Origin: Meandrina meandrites
Lineage: Eukaryota > Cnidaria > Anthozoa > Scleractinia > Meandrinidae
NCBI GenBank assembly: GCA_963693305.1
Contig: OY855903.1
Location: 38,216,251-38,280,250, forward strand
Reading direction: 5' to 3'
Length of the DNA stretch: 64,000 nucleotides
Both the position numbers and the translations under genes were made by a program. The notes beneath the pieces were generated by a model. That model was not told the DNA's origin. It saw only the letters and a program-made list of their open reading frames with translations, and did not search any database. Within the stretch, counting starts at the first letter, position 1. The number at the start of each line of letters is the position of its first letter. Shown here one piece after another: positions 30,475 through 41,089 of this stretch.

Positions 30475-31830
30475 GCCGTTGACAGATGGTTGGCAGACCT
30501 ACATGTAACGCCACTCTCAGTTTGACGTTGCGGTTTATTAAGACCGATGACAGACCACTGTACTTTACGCGCTAATGGTTTTGTTTTGATGGGTATGTGA
30601 TGATAATTTGAAAATCGATTGTGAGCATATTTTATTTTTATTTTACCTTAAATCAGGTGTATGTTGTTTCTGCCCTATAGAAAAATCAACAGAATTTTCT
30701 TAAGTTTGCATGTGACGGTGAAAGCGAAATTGAACCCGAAGTTTGTGTAATCGCTAGCTGACAGAAGATTATCAGTGTCACGCGACAAAGGTCAACCTAG
30801 CCGATTTCAAAATAAATTTTATGCGACGTTTAATCTTCACAGCAATCAAAGAATGCAAGATCAAACCTATTATGCTCATGGCACTATCAAAACACATTCC
30901 GGAAATTGAACGTTAATCGTAAACGCTGTACAGAGAAAAGAGTGTACACACGCTAGCACGAAAACACGCAAACTTGAATTTGTCTGCTTGGAGCTTGCTT
31001 CTTTTACTCCCAATGCAAATCACAATGAAAAACAACGTAAATCCGTATAGATCTTTACAAGTGATGCACGTTCGACCTCGACGATTTAATTCGTCACTTG
31101 TTAAATAGAAGCGACAAGAAGGAACAATTACATCGTGTGCTTCACAGCGACAACCTAAATCAACGCATTTCAAACACCTTTTATAGGCCTCGGAGTTAAG
31201 AAGTACCCTTGCTGAGTTTTAAAACCCACAACAGATAAATGTTCATCGCATGCAAGCAAAATCATCAGCACAGAAGGAACAACGAAACTAGCAGTATAAG
31301 CAACCAAAATAGCGGTCGCAGAAGACAGGCAAAGTCATATTTTAAAAGCATATTAAAATAAAAGACGATGCGCGGATCGTTAAAAGTGATCATATGTTTT
31401 GAACACGAATAGAAAAGTACATAGAAGAAAACAACTTGCCCCCAAAGTTATCCAGATATACACGCAATTGAATTCCACTAAAAAGACTTGAAAGCGAAGT
31501 TTGTGTAATCGCTAGCTGACAGAAGATTATCAGTGTCACGCGACAAAGGTCAACGCAGCCGATTTCAAAATAAATTTTATGCGACGTTAATCTACACAGC
31601 AATCAAAGAATGCAATATCAAACTTATCATGCTCATGGCATTATCAAAACACATTCTGGAAATTGAACGTCAATCGTACACGCTGTAGAGGGAAAAGAGT
31701 GTAAACACGCTAGCACGAAAACACGCAAACTTGAAAACAAAAATGAAAAACATCGACGATTTAATTCGTCACTTGTTAAATAAAAGCGACAAGAACTCGC
31801 ACGAATACATTAAACGATGACGTCATCGCT
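30475..31830. repeat. Dispersed repeat, inverted relative to 57,770-58,900
   Basis: TAGCTGACAGAAGATTATCAG...GGTCAACCTAGCCGATTTC occurs at about 30,757 and again at about 31,513, and on the opposite strand around 58,390, 58,730 and 58,840-58,890. No protein is encoded. Confidence 0.75.
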
Positions 31831-32200
31831 TAAAAAAACAGTCGTGGCCTCATAGGGCCTTTGATTTCATTTTGCTTTTTCAATGACAGCAGAGTTATTG
31901 CAATCAGATTTATATCAAATAGCTTAATGATACCGCGCACAATAATGGTCTTCTCTAGGTTTTTTGATATCAGTTCTCTTAAATACTATATCACGTAAGA
32001 ACATGTCTAAGAACGTTTTAGGCTGAAAATATGACAAAAAAATCAGTTTCGGTTCAGCCTCGGCCGCAAAATCACGGCTATGTATGTGTAACTTCAAACT
32101 TAAAAAAGGTAATCAATTTTCGTCGACGTGTCCATTCAGTTACAATTTGAAATTCACAAAGCTAGATAGTAGAAGGCAATAGAGCTTCATACTATTCGCA
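31831..32200. other. No gene seen
   Basis: It includes GACGTCATCG...CAGTCGTGGCC, which recurs inverted at about 55,470-55,520. Otherwise it is featureless AT-rich sequence. Confidence 0.4.
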
Positions 32201-33092
32201 TTACAAGTCATGAAGAGGAATAACTGCAACTTGTCTTTGTTGCTGAGGTCGTCTGCGAAAGAGAGCAAGTACGGCTGATCTGTATTCTGGCATGCGGATA
32301 GCGTATAATATAGGATTTACAAGCGAGTTTGCATAATATAAAATATGCAGAATACGACCCAACCGAACTAACGTTACAAAGGACATCGAAGTAAAAACGT
32401 CAGTGGTATAAAAGAGAAAATGGCATATAGCGTATGGTAGGTACAACAACAGAGATACGACAGTCACGATCAACAATGTCATGGTCAGTTTTCTTTCTCT
32501 ACTGGCTGCACCATGGTGTTGAGGCTGCGCTCCACAACGGACTTTAATAACAATGGACGCGTAAGAAATACAAATGACTAATAAACAAATTGCATTGAAT
32601 GAATTCTGTAAGTAAGAATAATAACTGGGACCTTTAAATACCGATAGAACTGTAAGAGCAATTGACAACAACCCAGCTGTAACCCAAACAACAGCAATTA
32701 TTAATGCGTAAACCCATTTCTTAATTAGCCGATGTCTGAACGGCCGCAGCGTCGCGTGCAGCCGCTCAACAGAAATTGCTGCTATGTTTGTTACAGAGGA
32801 AACAAGGAACAAGCGATAGTGTCTCTAGCACATTGTTTGCCCAGGGATCAATTGAGTTGTACTTCCAGACATTACAGTAGCCTGCTCCAAACCAATAGAA
32901 TAGATCATCCGTAGCAAATCCTCCAACCAACATATCTGCAACTGCCAAATTAATAACCAGGTACGTGCTACGCTTGCGCAGATTACGATTTTTTACCAAA
33001 ACAATTATTGTAATGATGTTAAGTGTTACTATAGCAACACACTCGGTTAAGCCCACAGTAAGCCAGGTAACACATTCAGGAAACGAAAACAT
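32201..33092 (-). pseudogene. Rhodopsin-class (class A) GPCR, single exon, frameshifted
   Basis: It reads as a class A receptor on the minus strand in two overlapping frames. 33,092 to about 32,800 carries TM1, TM2 with NLAVADMLVGG and TM3 start. About 32,810-32,201 carries TM3-TM7. SVERLHATLRP takes the DRY position, KLTMTLLIVTVVSLLLYLPY is TM6, and YANSLVNPILYAIR is TM7 with NPxxY, then a short basic tail. Intronless class A receptors of adenosine/melatonin/orphan type are abundant in cnidarians (known). One base shift at about 32,790-32,810 breaks the frame, so it is a pseudogene or an assembly error. The ligand cannot be told. Confidence 0.8.
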
Positions 33093-33245
33093 GTTGAATT
33101 CTCACTTCTTTTTTGAACTCTTTTTTATTTGGTGTTGGAGAGATCTGTATCTGTTGAGAGAAATGAGTGATGAGATATGAGTGATGTGTTTATTTTTTTT
33201 TTACTGGTTGTATACGAAGACATGCAGTTAACTTGTATCTTAACT

Positions 33246-33326
33246 TAGCCTGCACAACAGGCGATTTATTTAGTCAGTTTGCGTGACGCACGAAGCACCG
33301 CAGCAAGCGCCTGTTCTGCAGGCTAT
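33246..33326. mobile_element. 81-bp MITE of the TAGCCTGC family, 8-bp TSD
   Basis: TAGCCTGCACAACAGGCG ... CGCCTGTTCTGCAGGCTAT, flanked by TCTTAACT on both sides (33,238-33,245 and 33,327-33,334). It has the same termini as the 59-bp MITE at 25,952. It lies ~150 bp upstream of the GPCR start. Confidence 0.8.
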
Positions 33327-33334
33327 TCTTAACT

Positions 33335-34664
33335 TAATTCTGGCCCGAAAGCATGTACTGATATTTCTCCGTCAATAGATAATTAATTGACGTAAAATAA
33401 TTTTTTAACAGTACGCTCAAGAGAAATATGGAAATTGAATTTCAATGCTTACCTTTTAACCTAAGTAAATAATAAATGAATAAGCATTACAAAGAAAACT
33501 CAAAGTAAATCATTTTACTATTTCTGAATTTTTTTTATCATACTGTGCCATGTCTGCGACGTTTCGTCTTAAAATTTGACACTATCTGGTGACTACCAGT
33601 ATAGTACAATAACAACAAAAACTCAACCAGCCGAAGTACGCTGCCCAAGTCATCGTAAATCAGCGTTTTTATCCAACTTTATCAAACAGCACTGTTATTT
33701 CTAGGTTCTGAAACAGGGTCTACGTGACTGAATTTGTGACTATTTACCGGCTCCGCTTAGCCTCCAAACGATGAGCTTTCGGTGCAAAATGAAAGTCATC
33801 GGCATATCTTGTGGATTCGAAAATAAACACATCTGTGTATTTAATGATCATTCGACAGGAGACCTTCGGAAGACACAGTTATCTGAACTATTTTAGTGTT
33901 TACAATGTTTAAAGATCTTTGTTCGAAACGTTCTTAACACAAACGAGGTTGCAGTCACATTTTGCCCAGGAAAATTATCCATTCAAGCCTTTTTATAACA
34001 TTAAAGAACTTTAAAAAAATTTTCTTGTTAAAGCACATACTAAAACTTTTAACGAGAAAGACGAGCAATAGTTTGAAAGAAAAACTATGCCAAAGAAGCA
34101 AACACGTAGTTATGTATTCGCAAGACTTTTCTTTGATAGATGAAAACGTGTCGAAGGGTAAATTTGTTAAACACAAATTCTAAATCGATGGACAGTCGCG
34201 CACAAAACACTAAGTCATCATTTCATGAGATTTTCCTTGGTATTGAAATATTTTTTCATTTAGCTGTTATGCTTTTCTGAAAGAACAATAATCGTAGCAC
34301 ACAACATGTAAAATTACACAGTTAACATCTCAACAACGTCAATCTTTATTCAAAAACAAAAGGAACGTTTTCCTGCTGCAACAGAACGTGCCGCAGGTTG
34401 TTGAAATGTACACAACTGCGGCGTCTGAATTTGCCGCGCACAAACAACTGGTTTATTTGTTAAAATGTTTTAACTGACTTTTCCTTTAATTATGATGCTT
34501 TCTAAAAGAGTGACTAAGGTAGCATTGGACTTAAAAACATAGAAAGAACAATGGTCTCTCCAGGGGAGACAGTGATATTAATATAAAAAATGTTATCAGA
34601 AAAAAAGTGTAGAAAATCTTCAAGTTACCTTGGTAAGTGGCCTCTTCAACTTGTTATGCAGATA
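33335..34664. other. No gene recognised
   Basis: AT-rich. A 73-codon ORF on each strand at 33,955-34,183 has no domain. 34,220-34,290 loosely matches part of the duplicated block. Confidence 0.4.
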
Positions 34665-35387
34665 TTAAAATGATTATTGGCTTCTTATTGTCGTAGTTTC
34701 AATTTCAGCTGTTGGTAAACTTAACTCCACTGTAAAAGCAATTAATATAAAATTGATAAGATGACTTAAAATTAAAGGGAAATAACTCGAACATAAAAAA
34801 AGAACTCAGTCTTTTAATGTCCAATACGATTTTCGTTTTTTCTTGCCGATCTAAGCACATTTGAAAAAAGCCTTTTTTCCCCTAGAACATTGATGTTTAT
34901 AAAAATTTCAGATAAAACTTAGGAAAACAACACGTCCAAAGCAATAACAAAAATTCAACGCCGGCGAAATAAATAATTTCAGCTTCTAAAAACGCTCGCT
35001 CTTCAAAAGCAGCAGATAGCTTGGCGCCACTTTCTTTCCCTGATTCACTATTTTGTTTCTCGGTACTGATTAGTTTACATTAATTGAGACCTACATCATA
35101 AAAATTGTATATCGAGAGAAGCAAGAGTTAAACTGACCTAAATTTAATTCTAATGTTTAATTAGACAAATAATTAAATTCTAGAGCTCTTTAACACACAA
35201 AACCTAGTTGCAGCTGCCTCTCCATTTTTCATATTAAAAAAACTACATAAATATTTGTTTGTCTTGCCTACGGGACAACAGAGACTTGAGATTATTTTCT
35301 TCCCTTGCGTTTACGGATATTGCACTTTTTATAACGTAGTCAACTTGAATTTTTCGATTAACGTTCATGTATTAATTTGACGTCAAA
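34665..35387. repeat. Duplicated block, copy B, left part
   Basis: 34,864-35,387 matches 1-528. 34,665-34,863 matches the repeat at 19,216-19,363. It ends in TCAAA at the Polinton junction. Confidence 0.85.
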
Positions 35388-35551
35388 ACACACATAGAAG
35401 ATGAGGGTTCTAGCACAAATTTTATAACACAATCCAAACAAAGCTTTATTATCAAAAACTCGGCTCCCATGCTCGCCTCGTTTTAGATAAAAAAGCTTTG
35501 TTTGGATTGTGTTATAAAATTTCTGCTAGAACCCTCATCTTCTATGTGTGT
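35388..35551. repeat. Terminal palindrome, left end of Polinton 1
   Basis: 164 bp. ACACACATAGAAGATGAGGG... is mirrored by ...CCCTCATCTTCTATGTGTGT, pairing over ~70 bp per arm with few mismatches. The unpaired asymmetric centre at 35,459-35,480 starts CTCGGCTCCCATGCTCGCC. It forms the outermost part of the TIR. Confidence 0.93.
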
Positions 35552-35647
35552 GGTGGTATTTGAGTGAAAATAAGCAAGGAAGTAACAAAGAGCGAGCGGA
35601 TGTGTCACACAAAAAAATTATTTCAAATTGGAGAAATGTAAGCACTG

Positions 35648-35791
35648 TCAATATAGCGCTTCTTTCCAAATTCTGTATAGCATTGTAGTGCCAATCTCGA
35701 AGCGCTTTTGAATCGATGCGGGTGACTCCTTTCCTCGCGCGCCCACAATTTCCCGAATTTCTTCGGTAGAAAGCTGTTTTGCAGGAGGCAT
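35648..35791 (-). CDS. TIR-encoded 47-aa helix-turn-helix protein (left copy)
   Basis: It starts at ATG 35,791, downstream of TATTTATACAAAC. The 47 residues include STEEIREIVGARGKES and PASIQKRFEIGTTMLYRIWK, a pattern of two helices plus a recognition helix as in homeodomain-like/transposase HTH units (..IaxrFxIgxtxlYRIW). It is inferred to bind DNA. The gene is transcribed outward, toward the terminal palindrome, divergently from polB, with ~130 bp between the two starts. An identical copy lies in the right TIR. A longer frame back to 35,857 uses a non-ATG start and is unlikely. Confidence 0.6.
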   Translation of the reverse strand: MPPAKQLSTEEIREIVGARGKESPASIQKRFEIGTTMLYRIWKEALY

Positions 35792-35904
35792 ATGTTTGTA
35801 TAAATACAAGTGTGCGCAGCGGGGATGTGCCACATTTTTTTTTCTGTTTATATACAAAAGTGCAAAAGTGTGCCAGAATTATTTTCCATTTGAACAATTA
35901 TCTG

Positions 35905-35926
35905 CACTTGTATATACGGCGAGATG
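35905..35926 (+). promoter_or_regulatory. TATA-type promoter at TIR inner end (polB)
   Basis: ACTTGTATATACGGCGAGATGG: TATATA sits about 9 bp before the ATG. The same string precedes the gene at 51,189 (minus) and, with one change, polB at 59,793. Confidence 0.6.
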
Positions 35927-38900
35927 GCAGCCGCAAGATTTTCGTCTAATGTTCTGCAAACATTTTACAGTCCAATAACTAGAGAGGAAAATAGAAATCT
36001 TCCTCAACCATTACAACCTGAACGTGTTCCTGTACGTGATGGGTTTAAAATAAGTCAGACTAATTTCCAGGAATGGCTTCGTGTATGGATAATGAACGTA
36101 TCTCAAACAAATCCAAACAACAAAGATATTTATATGTTTAAAAATGCAAATAAAGAAAAGTATGCAAATTTGATTGAACAGGAAATTTTAAAGTTGGGAA
36201 GTGTAAAGGTGAGCTTCGGACTAAAAGTAAATTTTGAAATAGAAAGAAACGGAGAAACGCAAGAAATGTCGCACTATTTCAAAGAGGACCAGCCGCACGT
36301 TTTTACCAGGTATGACAAAGAACAGATAGAACAAAAATATGAAGAATTCATGGGAAGAATAAAGGGAGAAATAGAAAACTGGTCATTGCAAGGATCAGGA
36401 TGGGAAATTGAAAGTATAGAGTTAGCATACGTGAATGTCGCAAAATATCAGCCACTGCGCGGAGGAACCTATTTGCCACTTCCAGCCGATCTAGCAAAAA
36501 AGAAGGCAATAATAAATGTAAAAAACAAAGACAACGAATGCCTGAAGTGGGCTCTAAGAGCAGCTTTATTTCCTCCACAAGATGGAAAGAACCCACAAAG
36601 ACCAAGCAGATATCCGGTTAAAAATGATGGCATAAACTACAAAGGAATTGACTTTCCAACACCGGTAAAACAAATAGATAAGCTTGAAAAACAAAACGGA
36701 AAACTCGCGATAAACGTGTTCGGATGGAAAAACGACACCGTGATTGTGCACAGGATAAGCAGAAAAGAACCGAACGTACCGAGAATAAACCTGATGTTGA
36801 TTGAGTCAGGGAAAATTCAGCACTATTGTTACGTAAAAAGAGAAAGCGCTTTGATGTTCGATCAAAGCAAAAACAGAAATGCAAAACACTACTGCATGAT
36901 GTGCTTAACAGGTTTCTCAAGAGCGGACTTGCTCGAGAACCACAAAAAATATTGCAATGGTGTGAACGGCAGGCCGACAAGGATTGAGATGCCAGAAGAG
37001 GGGAAAAACATCCTCGCTTTCCAAAATTACCACAAACAGATGAAGGCGCCCTATGTGATATATGCGGACTTTGAGGCACTGGTAAAAAAGATACCCGGCT
37101 GTGAGCGCGGGCCGGAAAGAAAGAACAAAAGCTACACAGAAAAGACCGAATGGCATGAAGCGTGCGGGTATTCGTACATTGTTGTGAGAAGCGACGGCGA
37201 AGTTACAGGGTCAAAAGTTTACAGGGGCGAAAATGCGGTAAAAGAGTTTCTTAACGGAATACTGAAGGAAGAAACGAAAATAAGAGAGAGTTTGGCCACA
37301 CCAAAGCCGATTGTGATGAAGGCCGAAGACTGGGAAAAATACAAAAACGCGTCTGAATGTCATATTTGTAACAAACGTTTGATAAAAGATGAATTCTTAG
37401 ACTCAATACCCGTCTGCGACCATGATACAGGCTGTTATTGTGGTCAAAGCCACAAAGGTTGTTATTACGCGGCACTCAAAAAAATAAAATTAGTTGGGCC
37501 AAAAAGAGAAAGAAAAGAAAAAGACAAAATAGACCAATGGATTGCAAACAATCAGGAAGCATGTTTGTTCTGCGCAGAACCTTTACTTCAGAAAAACTAC
37601 AGAGACGCAGTAAAAGACCATTGCCACATAACGGGCGCGTACCGCGGAGCCGCGCACAACGCATGTAACCTTAAAATGCGAATAAAATCCAAGACGGACC
37701 AGATACCAATTGTGTTTCACAACCTGAAAGGTTACGACGCACACCATTTAATGCAAGCGATGTCAAATTTGAAAAAAGAGGTGAAATGCGTCGCAAACAA
37801 CATGGAGAAATACATAACCTTTTCGGTCGGAGGTCTGCGATTCATAGACAGCTTGAACTTTCTGCAAGGAAGCTTGGACTCGCTGGTAGAAGCAAGATTG
37901 GAATCGCAGGTAGAAGAAACGCCAAAGGAGGCACTAAAAATCACATCAACATTATCAAATGGCAGTGATCTGCTTTACAAAAAGGGAATTTACCCATACG
38001 AGTACATGGATTCATGGGCGAAATTCAGCGAAACAAGTCTGCCCAAAAAAGAAGACTTCTACAGCAAACTCAACGATGAACACATTATAGAATATGAGTA
38101 CGCTCACGCTAAGAAAGTATGGGAGACTTTTGATTGTAAAACATTGGGGGATTACCATGACCTTTACGTGAAAACGGATGTAGCACTGTTGGCAGATGTA
38201 TTTGAAAATTTCCGTAAACTGTGTTTGCAGCAGTACGGTCTTGACCCGGCGCACTATTTCACATCACCAGGCCTCTCATGGGACGCACTCTTGAAAAAGA
38301 CGGGTGTCGAGCTTGAGTTGTTAACAGATTATAAAATGCATATGTTCGTGGAACGAGGAATTCGCGGAGGAATCTCGATGGTAAGCAAAAGGCACGCAAA
38401 GGCAAACAATCCTTTGGTAACAGACTATGACGAAAGCAAACCGAACAGTTACATAATGTATCTGGACGCGAACAACCTGTACGGCTGGGCAATGAGCAAG
38501 CCTCTCCCCAAAAGCGGATTCAAATGGAAACGCGTTATGCCGACAGAGGAGGAAATCCTGAACAAAAAAGAAAACGCCAAGAAAGGCTGGATCCTTGAAG
38601 TTGATTTGGAGTACCCGGCGGAGCTGCATAAAGAACACAACAGCTACCCGCTAGCGCCAGACAAAAAGGTCGTGAAAAAAGAAAACATGTCGGACTACCA
38701 AAATAATCTGATAAAAGAATTGGACCTGAAAATCCCAAACAGCAAAAAGCTGCTGCTGACACTTGAGGACAAAAATGACTACGTGGTTCACTACGAAAAC
38801 TTGAAGTTCTATCTAAAGCAGGGGATGAAACTGAAGCGCGTAAAAAGGGTGCTGGAGTTCGAACAAGAGTGTTGGATGGAGCCGTACATTCGGATGAACA

Positions 38901-40042
38901 CAGAATTCAGAAAGCAAGCAAAGAATGACTTTGAAAAGAACTTTTACAAGCTAATGAACAACTCAGTTTTCGGCAAAACCATGGAAAACCTGCGCAACCG
39001 AGTAGACATAAAAATAGTCCGCAGCAATGAGAAAGACAAAATAAGAAAATTGATCGCTAGCCCTTTGTACGCAAGGCACGTAATATTTACAAACGACCTG
39101 GTGGGCATTGACATGCACAAAAGCCGCCTGCTGCTCAACAAGCCGGTCTACACAGGAATGACAATCCTTGACAAAAGCAAGATACTGATGTACGACTTCT
39201 TTTACAACCACCTGAAAAAGCAGTACGGCGAGAAATGCGAGCTCCTGTACACTGACACGGACAGCCTGCTGCTGAAGATAGAAACAGAGGACGTCTACAA
39301 AGACATAAAAGCAAACGAAAACTTCTATGATACATCAGACTACCCGAAGGAACATTCACTTCACTCAACAGTGAACAAAAAGGTTTTGGGAAAAATGAAA
39401 GATGAGTGCGCGGGGACCCCAATATCGGAGTATGTGGGCCTGAGGTCAAAAATGTACTCAGTCATGAAGGAAGACGAAAGCAAAAAGGGAATAGACAAAA
39501 TAAAGAAAGACTTCCCTGAGGCGGAAATAAAAGAGTGCGCCTGCGAAGGAAAAAAAGTGCAGGCAATAATGGCAAAAGACGCAGAGTTGTTCAAAAAAAT
39601 AAAAAAGAAACATCCGAAAGCAATAGTGTCGCAATGCTGTAACATGATAAAAGCTGATGAAATAAACGTAAAAAAAGCAAAAGGCGTGAAAAAGAACGTT
39701 GTGAAGAAACAGATAAAGCATGAAAAGTACAAGCAGGCGCTGTTCAGCAAAGAGCAGATGTGGCACGGAATGAACATTTTGCGAAGCGAGGGGCACGAAA
39801 TCTACGGCATGCATGTAAATAAAATTTCACTGTCCCCGTTTGATTCAAAGCGCTGGATAGCTGACGACGGGGTAAATACAAAAGCTTACGGGTACAACAG
39901 TGCAATGGAAGCAATGGAAGCTTTATTGGCTAATACAGAAATGGAAGAAATAGAATTAACAAATACAGAAATGGAAGAAATAGAATTAACAAATGCCGAA
40001 ATGAAAGAAATAGAAGAAGCTTTAAAGTCGCTCGGGGGGTAA
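35924..40042 (+). CDS. polB: Polinton DNA polymerase B (protein-primed type)
   Basis: 1,372 aa, full length for the family. Order: N-terminal domain; C2H2-like YCMMCLTGFSRADLLENHKK; ExoI YADFEALV (D382, E384); Cys-rich CHICNKR...CDHDTGCYCG; endonuclease-VII-like KDHCHITGAYRGAAHNACN (about residue 565). These are followed by ExoII FHNLKGYDAHHL (about 600), ExoIII YVKTDVALLADVF (about 750), motif A YLDANNLYGWAMS (about 848), motif B KLMNNSVFGKTMENL (about 1,010) and motif C YTDTDS (D1111, D1113). All catalytic residues are present. It replicates the element DNA. Its stop overlaps the convergent integrase stop by 21 bp. The C-terminus carries a short MEEIELTNTE repeat. Confidence 0.96.
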   Translation: MAAARFSSNVLQTFYSPITREENRNLPQPLQPERVPVRDGFKISQTNFQEWLRVWIMNVSQTNPNNKDIYMFKNANKEKYANLIEQEILKLGSVKVSFGLKVNFEIERNGETQEMSHYFKEDQPHVFTRYDKEQIEQKYEEFMGRIKGEIENWSLQGSGWEIESIELAYVNVAKYQPLRGGTYLPLPADLAKKKAIINVKNKDNECLKWALRAALFPPQDGKNPQRPSRYPVKNDGINYKGIDFPTPVKQIDKLEKQNGKLAINVFGWKNDTVIVHRISRKEPNVPRINLMLIESGKIQHYCYVKRESALMFDQSKNRNAKHYCMMCLTGFSRADLLENHKKYCNGVNGRPTRIEMPEEGKNILAFQNYHKQMKAPYVIYADFEALVKKIPGCERGPERKNKSYTEKTEWHEACGYSYIVVRSDGEVTGSKVYRGENAVKEFLNGILKEETKIRESLATPKPIVMKAEDWEKYKNASECHICNKRLIKDEFLDSIPVCDHDTGCYCGQSHKGCYYAALKKIKLVGPKRERKEKDKIDQWIANNQEACLFCAEPLLQKNYRDAVKDHCHITGAYRGAAHNACNLKMRIKSKTDQIPIVFHNLKGYDAHHLMQAMSNLKKEVKCVANNMEKYITFSVGGLRFIDSLNFLQGSLDSLVEARLESQVEETPKEALKITSTLSNGSDLLYKKGIYPYEYMDSWAKFSETSLPKKEDFYSKLNDEHIIEYEYAHAKKVWETFDCKTLGDYHDLYVKTDVALLADVFENFRKLCLQQYGLDPAHYFTSPGLSWDALLKKTGVELELLTDYKMHMFVERGIRGGISMVSKRHAKANNPLVTDYDESKPNSYIMYLDANNLYGWAMSKPLPKSGFKWKRVMPTEEEILNKKENAKKGWILEVDLEYPAELHKEHNSYPLAPDKKVVKKENMSDYQNNLIKELDLKIPNSKKLLLTLEDKNDYVVHYENLKFYLKQGMKLKRVKRVLEFEQECWMEPYIRMNTEFRKQAKNDFEKNFYKLMNNSVFGKTMENLRNRVDIKIVRSNEKDKIRKLIASPLYARHVIFTNDLVGIDMHKSRLLLNKPVYTGMTILDKSKILMYDFFYNHLKKQYGEKCELLYTDTDSLLLKIETEDVYKDIKANENFYDTSDYPKEHSLHSTVNKKVLGKMKDECAGTPISEYVGLRSKMYSVMKEDESKKGIDKIKKDFPEAEIKECACEGKKVQAIMAKDAELFKKIKKKHPKAIVSQCCNMIKADEINVKKAKGVKKNVVKKQIKHEKYKQALFSKEQMWHGMNILRSEGHEIYGMHVNKISLSPFDSKRWIADDGVNTKAYGYNSAMEAMEALLANTEMEEIELTNTEMEEIELTNAEMKEIEEALKSLGG

Positions 40043-41015
40043 TTGCGTGTTTGGAGGCACAACAAGCAGTTCTTCACGCACGAAGCCGCGCTTGGGCCCG
40101 TCATGCAAATAGTAGAGAACGGGCTGATTCGGTTTGGTAAAAGAACGTTCAATGTTGTAAACTTTCAAAGACCAGATTGGATCAGTGGCTCTTTTCACAC
40201 CACCTTCAAGCTCGCCAGGTTGGTACAAATACCTAACATTCACAAGAGAGGGGAGCTTTTTTTCGCTTTCTCCAACAGGTCTCAAATAAGGTGTCGATGG
40301 CTTTGCATAAACATTTTTTTCTTTGATGGCAACTACAGGTTTCTTGCCGATAAGGCTTGTGACTTCATTGTTCAGAGCGGCTACAACTTCAGGAAGTCTT
40401 TTTACCCACGCCGTAGACCGCTGGCCCTCGTTGCTACGCATTTCAACTGCGTACTGGTGCCCGAACAAGCGCTCAGCCAGGGTGCGGTTAAAACGTTCAA
40501 CAATGGCCTGATCACGGTGAATGTCAACTCGCCCGCGCCGAATATATGTTTTGTGATTTTCCATTTCTTTTGTAACAGCGCCCATGAATTCGCGCCCGGG
40601 GTCAACCTGCAGCAGTTCAGGCCATTTCAGAGGCGAGCGTTTGTAAATTCTCTTAAAAGCCACGGCAACTTCATCAGAGGTTTTAGAGGTCAAGGGTTCA
40701 GCTTCTTTGTAGCGGCTAGCCACGTCGACAACGGTGAGTGCATACTTAAAAACTTTACGTCCGCGGGGTAGTTTGTCATGCGGCAAAAAAAAGAAGATCC
40801 GCCTGATGCACTTTGTTGGGTCTAGGTACGTCGAATTTAGGCCGAGGAATGCGCTTCGGTGCTGGGAGGAATATCTGCCAGAGTGCTTGCTTGAACAGCC
40901 ACTTTTTTGCGGTTTCTTCTGGTACCTTGGCAGCTTCAGATAATTTTTTGATTGCGGCAAAACCTTTCCAGTAGCCCCCAGGGCTATAGTATATCTTTGC
41001 GAGTTTGGCATCCAT
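40022..41015 (-). pseudogene. int: Polinton integrase (retroviral-type rve), frameshifted
   Basis: It starts at ATG 41,015, ~13 nt downstream of TTATATAAG. The N-terminal part (MDAKLAKIYYSPGGYWKGF..) stops at 40,776. The catalytic core is in the neighbouring frame, the switch lying at the 8-A run 40,785-40,792. Core residues are VVDVASRY, LLQVDPGREFMGAV and DQAIVERFNRTL, the D, D and E of the DDE triad. The C-terminal part (RPVGESEKKLPS; GPKRGFVREELLVV) is typical of Polinton integrases. It inserts element DNA into the genome. The frameshift may be a mutation, an error in a homopolymer, or slippage. Confidence 0.9.
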
Positions 41016-41021
41016 CGTGTT

Positions 41022-41040
41022 TACCCTACTTATATAAGTA
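41022..41040 (-). promoter_or_regulatory. TATA-like element upstream of integrase
   Basis: TTACTTATATAAGTAGGG read on the minus strand, close to the ATG. It is part of a recurring TATA-plus-short-leader pattern in this element. Confidence 0.45.
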
Positions 41041-41069
41041 AGAAATTAAAAAGTTTAAAATGCTGGGGT

Positions 41070-41085
41070 GTGGGGTTTACCCCAC
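41070..41085 (-). terminator. 3' hairpin GTGGGG-TTTA-CCCCAC (copy 1)
   Basis: A perfect 6-bp G/C stem with a 4-nt loop begins 4 nt after the stop of the 140-aa gene. An identical hairpin follows the next gene (41,589-41,604). A role in 3'-end formation is inferred. Confidence 0.55.
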
Positions 41086-41089
41086 TTCA

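Larger units (their letters stand above)
35388..35927. repeat. Left terminal inverted repeat of Polinton 1
   Basis: Its complement is at 51,186-51,689; the right copy lacks ~36 bp. Similarity stops at the ATGG of polB, so the TIR supplies that gene's promoter and start codon. Confidence 0.9.

Noticed and set aside
33955..34183. 73-codon ORFs on both strands
   Set aside because: AT-rich, no motif, mutually antisense.
36348..39814. Many minus-strand ORFs of 60-150 codons inside polB
   Set aside because: They are antisense shadows of a gene with full catalytic motifs; their translations are Cys/Ser/Phe-rich without domains.
40043..40771. 242-codon plus-strand ORF opposite the integrase
   Set aside because: It mirrors the integrase core on the other strand; no domain of its own.
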